Shown: positions 1-10,455, counted from the stretch's first letter. The stretch: DNA of 64,000 bases from CAYTAU01 sp964442075 (GCA_964442075.1 CAYTWH010000011.1:32311-96310), one strand, 5' to 3'. Numbers and translations: made by a program. The notes: generated from the sequence alone by a model not told the origin.

Positions 1-866
1 ATTGCCTTAATCACCTTATTGTCGGCAGTTAGTGTGTCGAAGTTCATTTCAAGCTTACTTGCAGGATATTGCTCTATGTTTTTTCTTACAAATTTGCCTG
101 CTTCGTGAATATCATTTTCTACATAATAACTATCGTAATCCCAGTAAAACTCAGCCGTTTTGCTTTTTGCAAAATATTTAAAAAATACTTCTTCGCATTT
201 GTTTAGTGCATTAAATCCAATAAAAATCAACTTTTCAGGAAGGTTCTCAATTTGTTTGTTTTCAGAGATTTTTTCTGCAATATCACGATATATCATGCCT
301 TCATAAGCAATACCTTCTTTTGCAAGCTGCTCTTTAAAACCCGTATAAACATTAATAAGCTTTTCCCAAACCTGTATAAACTGATCTTTTCTGTTAGTAT
401 ATTTTCCTTTATCAAAACTGCTCCAAAAATGTGTAATTGCCTCTACTTGACTTTCTGTAAGGTAAGAAAAGTTATCTTCAATTGCTTTTACTGATGATAA
501 GTTTTGAAACAGATCTTTAGCATTTACCATGTATTTATCAATATCATTAAAATCGGAAAGCAGCATTTCGCCCCAAAAATAGAAGTCATCAAAAGTTTCT
601 TTTGTTCCTGTAATCAGCTTGTAGGTATCATACAGTTTAGAAATAAGAAGTAAATCATCAGCCTGTTTATAATCTGAACAATTACACATTAATTCATTTA
701 TTGTGTATATGTTAGGCATCCAATTCGGCTTATCAATAATTTCCGATAAATATTTTTGTGCAAATACTCCGGGGCGCTTATTTGGAAATACTAAGGAAAC
801 CTTATATAATTCGGTATTGTATTGCTCAAAAGCCTTTTTAACTATCTCTTTTAAGAATATTTTCAT
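1..866 (-). CDS. addB: AddB-like helicase/nuclease subunit, N-terminal part (truncated by window edge)
   Basis: An open minus-strand frame runs from the ATG at 866 off the left edge, giving about 288 codons with no stop. Its start overlaps the stop of the downstream-numbered AddA gene by four bases (ATGA), which indicates translational coupling. The N-terminus carries the 'LVFPNKRPGVFAQKYL' type of motif seen at the start of Bacteroidota PD-(D/E)XK family AddB proteins, and later segments such as 'LIFIGFNALNKCEEVFFKYF' fit the inactivated helicase core of that family. The nuclease domain would lie beyond the edge. It would pair with AddA to process double-strand breaks for RecA. The assignment rests on the motif and the partner gene. 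Confidence 0.8.
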   Translation of the reverse strand, partial: MKIFLKEIVKKAFEQYNTELYKVSLVFPNKRPGVFAQKYLSEIIDKPNWMPNIYTINELMCNCSDYKQADDLLLISKLYDTYKLITGTKETFDDFYFWGEMLLSDFNDIDKYMVNAKDLFQNLSSVKAIEDNFSYLTESQVEAITHFWSSFDKGKYTNRKDQFIQVWEKLINVYTGFKEQLAKEGIAYEGMIYRDIAEKISENKQIENLPEKLIFIGFNALNKCEEVFFKYFAKSKTAEFYWDYDSYYVENDIHEAGKFVRKNIEQYPASKLEMNFDTLTADNKVIKA

Positions 867-3800
867 GACTTCACCTCCACAATTTTATTCAATAAAACAT
901 ACCAGATAAATGCTTTTGGTACATATCCCATTTTTTCTACTATATCAGAATATTCTCTAACTTGTTTTATATAATGCTCGTGCATCTCTTCACCAAACTT
1001 ATAATCAAGAATTACAACATCATTGCCCAACATCATAATTCTATCGGGGCGCTTTAAATTACCATTAGGCAAGATTATAGATCTTTCCGGGAATATTTTA
1101 TATTTACCACTAAACCAATCTTTAACACCCGGATCTAAAAGAGCCTTTTCAATTATTACTTTATAATGTTTTGCTTCTTCCGCAGATATTATTCCTTCAA
1201 ACACAGTAATTTCAATAGCTTTATTAATGTCATTTGCTGTATTGATACGCTCAAATATTCTATGTAAAATAGTTCCCTTATTTGTTCTGCTTTTCTTTGT
1301 GTCCTCATTATTGAAAAACTTATTGCCGCTAAACTTAAGCTTTAACCTCTCCCTGTAATCGACAATATTGTAGCCTGATATGATTTTATTTTCGATGTTG
1401 TCCTGCTCTTTAACAGGCTCGGTATTTTCTTTATCAATTATTAAAATTCTATTTTCGTTATCCCAGAAATCATTCAATTGAAAGTCGTCTTCTGTTTTAG
1501 TATCAATAATTTTCAATAGAATGTCTGAAACCGTTTTTATACTATCATTTGTTTTATAAGGCGAAAAGCTAATTAAAACGTTTTTTGCTCTTGTAAAAGC
1601 TACATACAGCATGTTTAGGTTATCTATGTATGTGTTTATCTTTTCATTAAAATAGTCCTTATAAAAAATTGTTTTTTCCAATGATGATGAATATTCAACA
1701 GGTAATAGTTTAATTTGGTTAAATGGCTCCTGTTCAGGCTTACACCAGATTATCTTTGATGGTCTTGAAGGATCGATTTGCCAATCGCAAAATGGAACAA
1801 TAACCACATCAAACTCCAAACCTTTTGATTTATGTATTGTAATTATTCTAATTGCATCGCTATCATCGGGTATATTAATGGTTTTGCTAATTCCTTCTTC
1901 TTCCCACCAGTTTAAAAAACTATTTAAATCTGTTGAATCATTTCTTGTAAATTCTGATACCAGATCCTGAAATGCTAACAAATAAGGTAATTCATTATTC
2001 TTTTTATTTAACAAGAATATATCTATTAGCTGTATTACAAGCTCATATAATGGCAGTTTTTTTAAATTCGAAATGTTTTCGCTAAAGCTTTTTGGTAATA
2101 CTTCTAAGAACTTGTGATGCAAAGTCTCTATAAACAATTCATTATAATCTATTTCTTCGTTTTTGTTTTCAAAGCTATTATAAGATGATATAATATAGGC
2201 TTTAACAATATCATCATTAGGAGTAATAAAATATTTTAACAGAGAAACAAGAAAATTAACCACCATAGAACTGCTTATATACAGCGACTCACCGGATATT
2301 ATGTTGTAATTACATTCCGGTTTTGCATCTTTACTGTTTTTGTAGTTTAAGAAAGTATCTGCCACCATTTTACCTTCCTGATGTTTTCTTACGAGAATTG
2401 CAATATCTTTAGCCCTATACCCTTTCTCCTGTATTTTTTCCACGGTTTCGGGTAATTTCATTAAAACTTCATCTTGCCAGTTTTCACTTTCAATAAAAAT
2501 ATTTTTGATAAGTCCTCCTTTATTGTCAGTGCTTTCAGGACTTATCTGTAAAACCTCACTGTAAGCATTTTCAATTCTTTCTCTAAGTATTTCTATTTCA
2601 TTATCGGAATAATCAACTGCCTGTTCGTTAAATTGTTGCTGTAAAATTTCTGAAGCTTTTTTAAAAACAGCATTGTTGTATGAAATTATATTCTTTTTAC
2701 TGCGCCAGTTTTGCTTAAGGTTTACATGCTCTGTTCCCTGATTTCTAAAATCACTATCTACCTGCTCTGCAAGCAGTTTCCAATCGCTATTACGCCAACG
2801 GTATATTGATTGTTTAATATCGCCAACAACAAGGCTGGAATTATTCTCCGACAAACTATTTAAAATAAGAGGCTTGAAATCTGACCATTGTAAATTTGAA
2901 GTATCCTGAAACTCGTCTATCATAAAGTGCTTAAAGAAATAACCCATTTTTTCGTACACAAAGGGAGTATCATCATCATTTATTATTGAGTGTAAGAATT
3001 TAGCAGCATCGCTCAATAAAAAAATATTATTTTCGCCTGTTATCTTTTTAACTTCTGTTGCTATATCTACAATTATGCCTAGTGAATAAAATAATCGGGT
3101 AATCTTGTCAACTGAATTATATTTATTTGAATTTACATTATAATACTCAATTGCTTCAACTAAAATATTGTTCAATCCTCCATTTACGACTTCAATTATT
3201 ACATCTTTATTATCAGAAGTTTTGGTGTACCATTTTTCCACATTGTTTTGAGCATTAATCACAGTCTTTGTTGGTTCAAACTTATTATTTAAGATCTTGT
3301 GAAAATGCCCTGCCACACCACCTTTTTTTCCTGAAAAATCGTCAACCTCAAGCGAATACAATTCCATTTGCTCTATTGCCTTGTTTGCAATTGCCTTTAA
3401 ATCGTTTTCAAAACCGGATTTAATCTTATAAAGGTCGGCATAGTATTTATTTAAAAAGTTTTTGTCATTGATTTTTGCAATAATTTCATCTGACAATAAA
3501 AGAAATTGTTCTTTAAATATCTCATAACTAAGTTTAAGAATATCCTGTTTAAGGTTCCAACTCTTTCCGTCTTTAATTTTATCTTCAGAAAATTTCAACA
3601 ACCATTCTCTAGTCTGCTTTTCCTCATCAATCTTTGTAAAAATATTATCAACTGCTTCGCCAAGAATACCTGAGTTATCAAGTTCAATAGTATAACCCGA
3701 ATAAAGCCCCAGTTCCTTTGAAAATGCACGAATTACCTTTTGAAAAAAACTATCGATAGTGCCTACGGAAAACTTAGAATAATCGTGTAAAATATTGTTT

Positions 3801-4075
3801 AAAACTATACCTGCTTGTTGTTTTATTTTTTCATTATCCCAATTAAATTCATTTGTAAATGTCTTAAAATAGATGTTTTGTTCTCCAACAGATAATTTGT
3901 AAAGCTCGGAAACAATACGACTTTTCATCTCTTCTGTAGCTTTATTTGTAAAAGTTACAGCAAGTATTCTTTTAAAGTTGTTTGGATTATGAAAAAGAAG
4001 TCTTAAATATTCTTCTGTTAATTTGTAGGTTTTTCCCGAACCTGCTGAAGCTTTATAAATTTTTAGTTTTGACAT
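863..4075 (-). CDS. addA: AddA-like UvrD/RecB-family helicase-nuclease
   Basis: A 1070-residue superfamily 1 helicase with a C-terminal nuclease. Visible motifs in order are Walker A 'ASAGSGKT' near residue 10, 'FTNKATEEMK', the Walker B 'DEFQDTS' near 390, 'VVGDIKQSIYRWR' (motif III), 'HKSKGLEFDVVIVP' near 760 and 'YVAFTRAKN' (motif VI). The nuclease domain shows 'GTILHRIFERI' and 'DVVILDYKFG', the D...DYK signature of the PD-(D/E)XK fold. It would resect double-strand breaks together with AddB, whose ATG overlaps this stop codon (TGA). I chose the ATG at 4075; a TTG at 4087 would add four residues. It is transcribed divergently from purA. Confidence 0.9.
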   Translation of the reverse strand: MSKLKIYKASAGSGKTYKLTEEYLRLLFHNPNNFKRILAVTFTNKATEEMKSRIVSELYKLSVGEQNIYFKTFTNEFNWDNEKIKQQAGIVLNNILHDYSKFSVGTIDSFFQKVIRAFSKELGLYSGYTIELDNSGILGEAVDNIFTKIDEEKQTREWLLKFSEDKIKDGKSWNLKQDILKLSYEIFKEQFLLLSDEIIAKINDKNFLNKYYADLYKIKSGFENDLKAIANKAIEQMELYSLEVDDFSGKKGGVAGHFHKILNNKFEPTKTVINAQNNVEKWYTKTSDNKDVIIEVVNGGLNNILVEAIEYYNVNSNKYNSVDKITRLFYSLGIIVDIATEVKKITGENNIFLLSDAAKFLHSIINDDDTPFVYEKMGYFFKHFMIDEFQDTSNLQWSDFKPLILNSLSENNSSLVVGDIKQSIYRWRNSDWKLLAEQVDSDFRNQGTEHVNLKQNWRSKKNIISYNNAVFKKASEILQQQFNEQAVDYSDNEIEILRERIENAYSEVLQISPESTDNKGGLIKNIFIESENWQDEVLMKLPETVEKIQEKGYRAKDIAILVRKHQEGKMVADTFLNYKNSKDAKPECNYNIISGESLYISSSMVVNFLVSLLKYFITPNDDIVKAYIISSYNSFENKNEEIDYNELFIETLHHKFLEVLPKSFSENISNLKKLPLYELVIQLIDIFLLNKKNNELPYLLAFQDLVSEFTRNDSTDLNSFLNWWEEEGISKTINIPDDSDAIRIITIHKSKGLEFDVVIVPFCDWQIDPSRPSKIIWCKPEQEPFNQIKLLPVEYSSSLEKTIFYKDYFNEKINTYIDNLNMLYVAFTRAKNVLISFSPYKTNDSIKTVSDILLKIIDTKTEDDFQLNDFWDNENRILIIDKENTEPVKEQDNIENKIISGYNIVDYRERLKLKFSGNKFFNNEDTKKSRTNKGTILHRIFERINTANDINKAIEITVFEGIISAEEAKHYKVIIEKALLDPGVKDWFSGKYKIFPERSIILPNGNLKRPDRIMMLGNDVVILDYKFGEEMHEHYIKQVREYSDIVEKMGYVPKAFIWYVLLNKIVEVKS

Positions 4076-4235
4076 TTGTGCATTCAATTATTTCTCTAAA
4101 ATTAAACACTGATAAACATTTCTTGGTTTTGGAATCAATTATTTTATTATCATTTTATCAACAACTGGTTTTTTATATTTTAATATTTTATAATTTCACA
4201 GGCTTTTTAAAAACTAATGATAAATACACAAGCAA

Positions 4236-5501
4236 ATGAAAGTTGATGTACTATTAGGCCTACAATGGGGCGATGAAGGAAAAGGGAAAATTGTTGACGT
4301 ACTTACTCCTAAGTATGATGTTATAACAAGATTTCAGGGAGGACCAAATGCCGGTCATACACTTATATTTGAAAATAAAAAACATGTATTACATACAATT
4401 CCTTCGGGAATTTTTAGAGAAAATGCCGTAAATATCATTGGTAATGGTGTTGTTATTGACCCTATTATTTTCAAGAAAGAGATATTATCACTTGGTATTG
4501 AACCATCTGTTATTATAAAAAAACTGTTTATCTCTAAAAAAGCTCATTTAATAATGCCTACCCACAGAATTATTGATGCAGCCTCTGAAGCCCATAAAGG
4601 CAAAACAAAGATTGGTTCTACTCTAAAAGGCATTGGACCAACATATATGGATAAAACAGGCAGAAACGGGCTTAGGATTGGTGATATTACTTCCGATAAG
4701 TTTATGGATAAATATAACTTTCTCACCACCAAGCATAAAAGTATATTAAATCAGTATGATTTTAAGTATAATATTGATGAATTTGAAAAAGGCTGGCATG
4801 AAGGTATTGAGTTTATTAAGCAATTTGAACTTATTGACAGCGAACATGTTTTAAATAATTACATTAACGAGAACAAACCTATACTTGCAGAAGGTGCTCA
4901 GGGTACTTTATTAGATGTTGATTTTGGTTCTTATCCTTATGTTACTTCTTCAAACACTGTTTGTGCCGGTGCATGTACAGGATTAGGAATTGCTCCAAAT
5001 AAAATAGGAAATGTATATGGAATTGTAAAAGCATACTGTACACGTGTTGGTAGCGGTCCGTTCCCTACCGAATTATTTGACGAAACAGGGGAATTATTAG
5101 GGAAATACGGAAATGAATTTGGCTCAACAACAGGGAGAGCAAGACGTTGTGGATGGTTAGACCTTGTTGCACTAAAATATGCTATTATGATAAATGGTGT
5201 TACCGAATTGTTTATTACAAAAGCAGATGTGCTTGACAAATTCGATATTCTAAAAGTTGCAACAGCATATAAGCACAAAGGAGAAACTATTGATTATTTC
5301 CCATTTGATATTACAGACGATATAACACCAATATACTCAGAACTTGACGGATGGAAAACAGATACCACTATAATGAAAAAACAAAGTGATTTGCCTGAAA
5401 AATTTATAAAGTATATTAGATTTATTGAGAATCAGGTAAATGTTCCTGTAACAATTGTTTCAGTTGGCCCTGATAGAGAACAGATTATTAGAATGAGGTA
5501 A
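4236..5501 (+). CDS. purA: Adenylosuccinate synthetase
   Basis: 421 residues, full length for the family. It converts IMP, aspartate and GTP to adenylosuccinate, the first committed step to AMP. The N-terminal 'GLQWGDEGKGKIVD' is the GTP-binding glycine loop with the catalytic Asp, followed by 'QGGPNAGHT' with the catalytic His. 'KGIGPTYMDK', 'GSTTGRARRCGW' and a C-terminal 'SVGPDREQII' complete the expected set. The ATG at 4236 directly precedes the conserved N-terminus. It is divergent from addA and is followed by a palindromic CTCCCC/GGGGAG repeat. Confidence 0.97.
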   Translation: MKVDVLLGLQWGDEGKGKIVDVLTPKYDVITRFQGGPNAGHTLIFENKKHVLHTIPSGIFRENAVNIIGNGVVIDPIIFKKEILSLGIEPSVIIKKLFISKKAHLIMPTHRIIDAASEAHKGKTKIGSTLKGIGPTYMDKTGRNGLRIGDITSDKFMDKYNFLTTKHKSILNQYDFKYNIDEFEKGWHEGIEFIKQFELIDSEHVLNNYINENKPILAEGAQGTLLDVDFGSYPYVTSSNTVCAGACTGLGIAPNKIGNVYGIVKAYCTRVGSGPFPTELFDETGELLGKYGNEFGSTTGRARRCGWLDLVALKYAIMINGVTELFITKADVLDKFDILKVATAYKHKGETIDYFPFDITDDITPIYSELDGWKTDTTIMKKQSDLPEKFIKYIRFIENQVNVPVTIVSVGPDREQIIRMR

Positions 5502-5502
5502 A

Positions 5503-5531
5503 AGCCCCTCCTAACCTCCCCTAAGGGGAGG
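5503..5531 (+). repeat. Palindromic CCTCCCC-type repeat after purA
   Basis: Directly after the purA stop, CCTCCCCT (5515-5522) and AGGGGAGG (5524-5531) form an 8-bp stem with a one-base centre, preceded by 'aaagcccctcctaa'. A second member of the same family follows the T9SS gene at 22213-22243. It may act as a 3' end stabiliser. No T-run follows, so it is not a classical terminator. Confidence 0.7.
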
Positions 5532-5629
5532 AATTAAATGCCAAAATATAAATCAAAAACTTAAACAGTTTCGATTATTTGATAATTGATATTTTGTGAT
5601 TATAAATTGTTAATTGACAATTTTAAACA

Positions 5630-6064
5630 TTATTCATTGATTACAATTTTTTCTATCGTATCATCTGCTTCAATTTTATCAATTACTTCAAGTCCTTCTA
5701 TTACTTTACCAAAACAAGTATGTTGTCTGTCAAGGTGTGAAGTATTAGTTCTGCTGTGACATATAAAAAATTGTGAGCCACCGGTATCTCTACCTGCATG
5801 TGCCATTGATAATACTCCTTTGTCGTGATATTGATTATCTCCATCTAATTCGCATTTTATATTATGACCCGGACCGCCTGTACCATCGCCTTTTGGACAT
5901 CCACCCTGAATAACAAAATCAGGTATAACTCTATGAAATGTTAAACCATTATAAAACCCGTCTTTTGCAAGTTTCACAAAGTTTTCTACTGTGCCGGGAG
6001 CATCTTTTTCATAAAATTCTACTTTCATCAAACCTTTTTCTGTATGCAATTCTGCTGTTTTCAT
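5630..6064 (-). CDS. Peptidyl-prolyl cis-trans isomerase, cyclophilin type
   Basis: 144 residues, a single cyclophilin domain without signal peptide, so probably cytoplasmic. Hallmarks are 'FHRVIPDFVIQGGCPKGDG' with the catalytic Arg, 'SMAHAGRDTGGSQFFI' and 'HLDRQHTCFGKVIEG'. It catalyses proline isomerisation in protein folding. The ATG at 6064 starts a normal 'MKTAELHTEKG' N-terminus. A Bacteroidota -7 box (TACCTTTG) lies 32 bases upstream at 6096-6103. Confidence 0.95.
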   Translation of the reverse strand: MKTAELHTEKGLMKVEFYEKDAPGTVENFVKLAKDGFYNGLTFHRVIPDFVIQGGCPKGDGTGGPGHNIKCELDGDNQYHDKGVLSMAHAGRDTGGSQFFICHSRTNTSHLDRQHTCFGKVIEGLEVIDKIEADDTIEKIVINE

Positions 6065-6095
6065 ATTTTATTGTTTTTTATATTTAAAAAGTATG

Positions 6096-6103
6096 CAAAG
6101 GTA
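6096..6103 (-). promoter_or_regulatory. Bacteroidota -7 promoter box for the cyclophilin gene
   Basis: The minus strand reads TACCTTTG, a perfect match to TAnnTTTG, 32 bases before the ATG. No clear TTTG -33 box is seen at the right distance. Confidence 0.5.
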
Positions 6104-6212
6104 TATTTTTCTTTTAGAAAATTGTAGTTTGAAATTGGAAATATTTTTAGTTTATATTATGTATTTCCGCAATTCTTAATAGGAAAGTTCTTTGTTTTTT
6201 TTCATAAAATTT

Positions 6213-8189
6213 ATGTACTTTTACACACATAAATTATATAGTAGCATAAAATTAATAGATTGCAAATTCTTGAATAAACTAAAAAAGAACATACGATTAA
6301 ATAGAATATTTATAGTTATAATAATTGCATTTTCATTTATTTTATATGGAAACACAATTAATAATGACTATTGTTTGGACGATAATTTTGTTATTCAGGA
6401 TAACGAACAGGTTCATAAAGGAATTAAAGGTATTCCCGAAATTCTCACCTCAACATATTCCGAAGGAAAAGGAAGAACATACGGATACAGACCTTTTGGA
6501 AAAATTACTTTTGCCATTGAATATTCTATATTTGGAGAAAATCCTCATATAAGTCACTTAATTAATATTTTATTGTATGCACTAACAGGGATTTTTCTTT
6601 TTCTTTTATTAATTAAATTTTTAAATAAATATTCCGTTTGGCTATCATTTATTATAGTATTGCTTTTTTTAGCTCACCCAATTCATACCGAAGTTGTTGC
6701 AAGTCTAAAAAACAGAGAAGAGATTTTGAGTTTTCTAGGAGGATTATCTACTTTATATTTCTTCTATAAGTTTGTAATAAAAAAGAACTGGCTTTACATT
6801 CTTCCTGCTATACTATGTTTTATTCTAGGATATTTGTCAAAAGAAAATATCCTTGTTTTTGCCGCACTTGTTCCCTTAAGTCTTTACTTTTTCACAAATG
6901 CAAACAGCAAGAAGATCTTTTTATCACTTCTATTATTAGCTATTATAGGCTATATCATCAGACAACTAGCACACATCAATTTATCTATCGATAAAGAAAT
7001 GATGTATTTTGAAAACCCTTTATACATTATTAATTCATTAAATAATAGGATTATTATCGGGTTTTCTTCTTTACATGAATATATTAAACTATTAGTGTTT
7101 CCTTATCCGCTTCGTCATTATTACGGGTATAATATGATACCGTTCTCAACTTGGTTTAGTTTTAGGATTATTATATCTGTAATTTTTCATTTATTTATTT
7201 TCATCATCGCAATTTTAAATTTTAAAAAAAAGAAAGTTGTTGTTTTTGGAATACTATATTACTTGTTTGCAATTTCAATGTTCTCGAACATCTACATACC
7301 AGTATCAGGGATTGTTGGAGAAAGATTAGTTTATTCGGCATCCTTAGGATTTAGTATTGTTACAGGCTTTTTATTGTTTAAGCTATTATCAAAAAACAAA
7401 AAAGAATTCGCTATTAATTACAAAATAATTATTGTATTATTAATAATTTTAATCCCATATACTATTGGAACAATTAACAGGAACAAAGCATGGAAAGATA
7501 ATATCACACTATTTGAAAGCGATCATAAACATCTTGAAAATTCTGCAAAAGCAAATGTTCTATACGCTGGAACACTACTGAAAGAAATAAGAACAAACAA
7601 GAATAATACACAGGACAGTAAGAAGCAAATAATACTGAAAAATTCTGTTGATTATTATAAAAGAGGCTTAAAAGTTTATCCCCAATATACAAATGCTCTT
7701 AAAAATCTTGGGAATATCTATTTTGAATATTATAAAGATTTTAAAACTGCTGAAAAATATTATATTGAAGCTCTTAAAACCGATTCAACAAATTCTGATA
7801 TATTACTAAACCTTGGCTATATTTATGAAATTAACAATAATACTACTAAAGCAATGCAATATTATAATATTGCTGTAAAATACGATTCTCTTAATATTAA
7901 TGCATTAGAGTTACTTGCAAATATTAATAACAAAACCGGGAACACAAGTAAAGCCATTGAACTTAATAAAGTAATTATGCAAATAGAACCGAACTCCGAT
8001 AAACCCTATATAAACATTGGAAATTATTATTTATTTAACTCCGATACAGCAACAGCTGTAAAATATTGGGAAGAAGCTATTGAAAAAGTTCCAAAAAATG
8101 CTAATCTTTGCAATGGACTTTACCGATATTTCCAACAACATGGAGATTCGGCAAAAGCAAAATACTATTTCGACTTATTAAATAAATAA
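6213..8189 (+). CDS. TMTC-like polytopic membrane protein with C-terminal TPR repeats
   Basis: 658 residues from the ATG at 6213; the frame stays open up to a TTG at 6192. The first two thirds contain about ten hydrophobic segments. The first periplasmic loop has 'YCLDDNFVIQDN', the acidic DD position typical of GT-C (PMT-like) enzymes, and 'HPIHTEVVASLKNREEILS' matches the conserved loop of the DUF1736/TMTC and bacterial TPR-glycosyltransferase family. From about residue 480 there are at least four TPR units ('NALKNLGNIYFEYY', 'SDILLNLGYIYEI' and so on). It is likely a membrane mannosyl- or glycosyltransferase-like protein, but substrate and activity cannot be read from sequence. One base separates it from psd, so the two are probably co-transcribed. 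Confidence 0.75.
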   Translation: MYFYTHKLYSSIKLIDCKFLNKLKKNIRLNRIFIVIIIAFSFILYGNTINNDYCLDDNFVIQDNEQVHKGIKGIPEILTSTYSEGKGRTYGYRPFGKITFAIEYSIFGENPHISHLINILLYALTGIFLFLLLIKFLNKYSVWLSFIIVLLFLAHPIHTEVVASLKNREEILSFLGGLSTLYFFYKFVIKKNWLYILPAILCFILGYLSKENILVFAALVPLSLYFFTNANSKKIFLSLLLLAIIGYIIRQLAHINLSIDKEMMYFENPLYIINSLNNRIIIGFSSLHEYIKLLVFPYPLRHYYGYNMIPFSTWFSFRIIISVIFHLFIFIIAILNFKKKKVVVFGILYYLFAISMFSNIYIPVSGIVGERLVYSASLGFSIVTGFLLFKLLSKNKKEFAINYKIIIVLLIILIPYTIGTINRNKAWKDNITLFESDHKHLENSAKANVLYAGTLLKEIRTNKNNTQDSKKQIILKNSVDYYKRGLKVYPQYTNALKNLGNIYFEYYKDFKTAEKYYIEALKTDSTNSDILLNLGYIYEINNNTTKAMQYYNIAVKYDSLNINALELLANINNKTGNTSKAIELNKVIMQIEPNSDKPYINIGNYYLFNSDTATAVKYWEEAIEKVPKNANLCNGLYRYFQQHGDSAKAKYYFDLLNK

Positions 8190-8190
8190 A

Positions 8191-8844
8191 ATGAGATTGC
8201 ACAAAGAAGGATATAAAATCATTATAATTGCAACTTTAATATTTTTATTAATAAATATATTAAGCTATTTCTATTTTAATCATACCTTATTTTTTATAAT
8301 ATTTGGTTTAACTTTTCCTATGTTTATATGGATATTTTACTTTTTTAGAAATCCAGAAAGAAAATTAATTATAGATGATAATAAAATTTTTGCCCCAGCA
8401 GATGGGAAAATTGTTGTTATTGAAGAAACAACTGAAAAAGAGTATTTCAATGAAAAAAGATTACAAATATCCATTTTTATGTCTCCGCTTAATGTGCATG
8501 TAAATCGTTACCCTGTTAGCGGGAAAATAACTTATCATAAACACCATCAGGGAAAATATTTGGTTGCATGGCATCCTAAATCTTCAACTGAAAATGAAAG
8601 AACAACAACTGTAATTGAAACCGTAAGCAATGAAAAAATATTAGTACGGCAAATTGCAGGAATAATGGCTCGCAGGATAATATCTTATGTTAAAATAAAT
8701 ACAGACATAAAGCAAGGAGTTGAACTGGGTTTTATAAGGTTTGGTTCAAGAGTAGACCTCTTTCTTCCTGTTGATTACGATATTAAAGTTAAATTAAACC
8801 AACATGTAAAAGGAAACATTGATATTATTGCTGAAATGAATTAA
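8191..8844 (+). CDS. psd: Phosphatidylserine decarboxylase, short form
   Basis: 217 residues, the short proenzyme form common in Bacteroidota. It makes phosphatidylethanolamine from phosphatidylserine. Two membrane segments occupy the first 55 residues, then 'FAPADGKIVVIEE', 'IFMSPLNVHVNRYPVSG' with the conserved His, 'GIMARRIISY' and 'IRFGSRVDLFLP', where the Gly-Ser pair is the self-cleavage site that forms the pyruvoyl group. It starts one base after the preceding gene. Confidence 0.93.
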   Translation: MRLHKEGYKIIIIATLIFLLINILSYFYFNHTLFFIIFGLTFPMFIWIFYFFRNPERKLIIDDNKIFAPADGKIVVIEETTEKEYFNEKRLQISIFMSPLNVHVNRYPVSGKITYHKHHQGKYLVAWHPKSSTENERTTTVIETVSNEKILVRQIAGIMARRIISYVKINTDIKQGVELGFIRFGSRVDLFLPVDYDIKVKLNQHVKGNIDIIAEMN

Positions 8845-8946
8845 ATTTCTTTTTTCAAACATATTTTGTTGTTATTATTGATATTTTATGTATTTTTATA
8901 TTTTTAAATCATAAGGAATAATTAATGTATAATATAAAAACTTAAC

Positions 8947-10455
8947 ATGATGAAAGAAAGCGAAATAGCATTAAATCCTAACATTTTAGTTAGACATTTA
9001 AACAAACCTGCTTGCGAATTTACAATGAATGATATTGTGAAATTCGTTGAAGATTTTGAAATCGAAATGCTTAATTTAAGATATCTGGCAGACGACGGAA
9101 AGCTTAAATCATTAAACTTTGTTATTACAAGTAAAAAGCATTTAATAGAAATTTTATCTTGTGGAGAACGCGTAGATGGTTCAAGTTTATTCTCTTATGT
9201 AGGTGCAGCATCCAGCGACTTATATGTAATTCCAAGATTTAAAACTGCATTTTTAAATCCATTTTCAGAAGTTCCAACTATTGACATTTTATGTTCATTC
9301 TACACAAACGATGGCAAACCTTTGGAAAATTCTCCTGAAAATATACTTAAAAAAGCACATGCATCTTTTATGAAATCTACAGGATGTAAATTAAAAGCAA
9401 TGGGAGAATTAGAATACTATGTTATTGGTGAAAAAAAAGAACTATATCCCGCTGAAGATCAAAAGGGTTATCACTCATCGCACCCCTTTACAAGTTATGA
9501 CAATATAAGAAAAGAAGCTTTAAAATTAATTTCTGAATGTGGAGGCTTAATTAAATACGGACATTCTGAAGTTGGTAATTTTTCACTTGATGATAAAGCT
9601 TATGAACAACATGAAATAGAATTTACACCAATGGACATTGATAAAGCTGCAGACCAACTTGTTATTGCAAAATGGGTATTAAGAACATTAGGTTATGCTT
9701 ATGGTGTTGATTTAAGTTTTGCTCCTAAAATTACTGTAGGCAAAGCAGGTAGTGGCTTGCATTTTCACATGCTTGTAGAAAAAGATGGTAAAAATATAAT
9801 GACTGATGATAATGGTTTAACTGATACAGCAAAGAAAGTTATTGCAGGATTATTAACTCTTGCTAAACCAATTACAGCTTTTAGTAATACAATACCAACT
9901 TCTTATTTACGTTTAGTTCCACATCAGGAAGCTCCTACAAATATTTGTTGGGGAGATCGCAATCGTTCTGTTTTGGTACGCGTGCCACTAGGATGGAATG
10001 TTAAAACAAGTATGGTAAAAGATGTAAATCCTCAACAAATTGAAAATGTACCGGAAGCAGCAGGTAAACAAACTGTTGAACTACGCTCCCCTGATGGTTC
10101 TGCAGATATTTATGCTACTCTTGCCGCAATTTGTGTAGCTGCTCAATATGGGATTGAATCTCCTGACTCTTTGAAATTAGCTGAAAAACTATATGTTAAT
10201 GTAAATATATTTAAAGAAGAGCATAAAGACAAGCTTGCTGAGCTTGATTGTTTACCAGCTTCTTGCTTTGAATCTGCTGACGCTTTAAATGAAAAAAGAG
10301 AATTTTTTGAAAAAAATGGGATTTTCACTAAGGGATATATTGATAATACAATTAAAAAGCTAAAAGAACATAAAGATAATGACCTTAGTGAAAGACTATA
10401 TAACAAGAATGATGAAATAAAGAAACTTGTTGATAAATTTTTACATTGTATGTAA
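8947..10455 (+). CDS. glnA: Glutamine synthetase
   Basis: 502 residues. It forms glutamine from glutamate, ammonia and ATP. The beta-grasp domain has 'GERVDGSSLFSYVG', followed by 'LEYYVIGEKK' (metal-binding Glu), 'HSEVGNFSLDDKAYEQHEIEF', 'KAGSGLHFHM' (metal-binding His), 'NRSVLVRVPLGW' and 'ELRSPDGSADIYATLAAI' near the catalytic Arg. I do not see the usual adenylylation tyrosine context, so subtype and regulation remain open. It is monocistronic with about 100 bases of AT-rich leader. Confidence 0.93.
   Translation: MMKESEIALNPNILVRHLNKPACEFTMNDIVKFVEDFEIEMLNLRYLADDGKLKSLNFVITSKKHLIEILSCGERVDGSSLFSYVGAASSDLYVIPRFKTAFLNPFSEVPTIDILCSFYTNDGKPLENSPENILKKAHASFMKSTGCKLKAMGELEYYVIGEKKELYPAEDQKGYHSSHPFTSYDNIRKEALKLISECGGLIKYGHSEVGNFSLDDKAYEQHEIEFTPMDIDKAADQLVIAKWVLRTLGYAYGVDLSFAPKITVGKAGSGLHFHMLVEKDGKNIMTDDNGLTDTAKKVIAGLLTLAKPITAFSNTIPTSYLRLVPHQEAPTNICWGDRNRSVLVRVPLGWNVKTSMVKDVNPQQIENVPEAAGKQTVELRSPDGSADIYATLAAICVAAQYGIESPDSLKLAEKLYVNVNIFKEEHKDKLAELDCLPASCFESADALNEKREFFEKNGIFTKGYIDNTIKKLKEHKDNDLSERLYNKNDEIKKLVDKFLHCM

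Noticed and set aside
703..909. Plus-strand open frame near the left edge
   Set aside because: It is antisense to the partial AddB gene, which has clear family motifs and couples to AddA.
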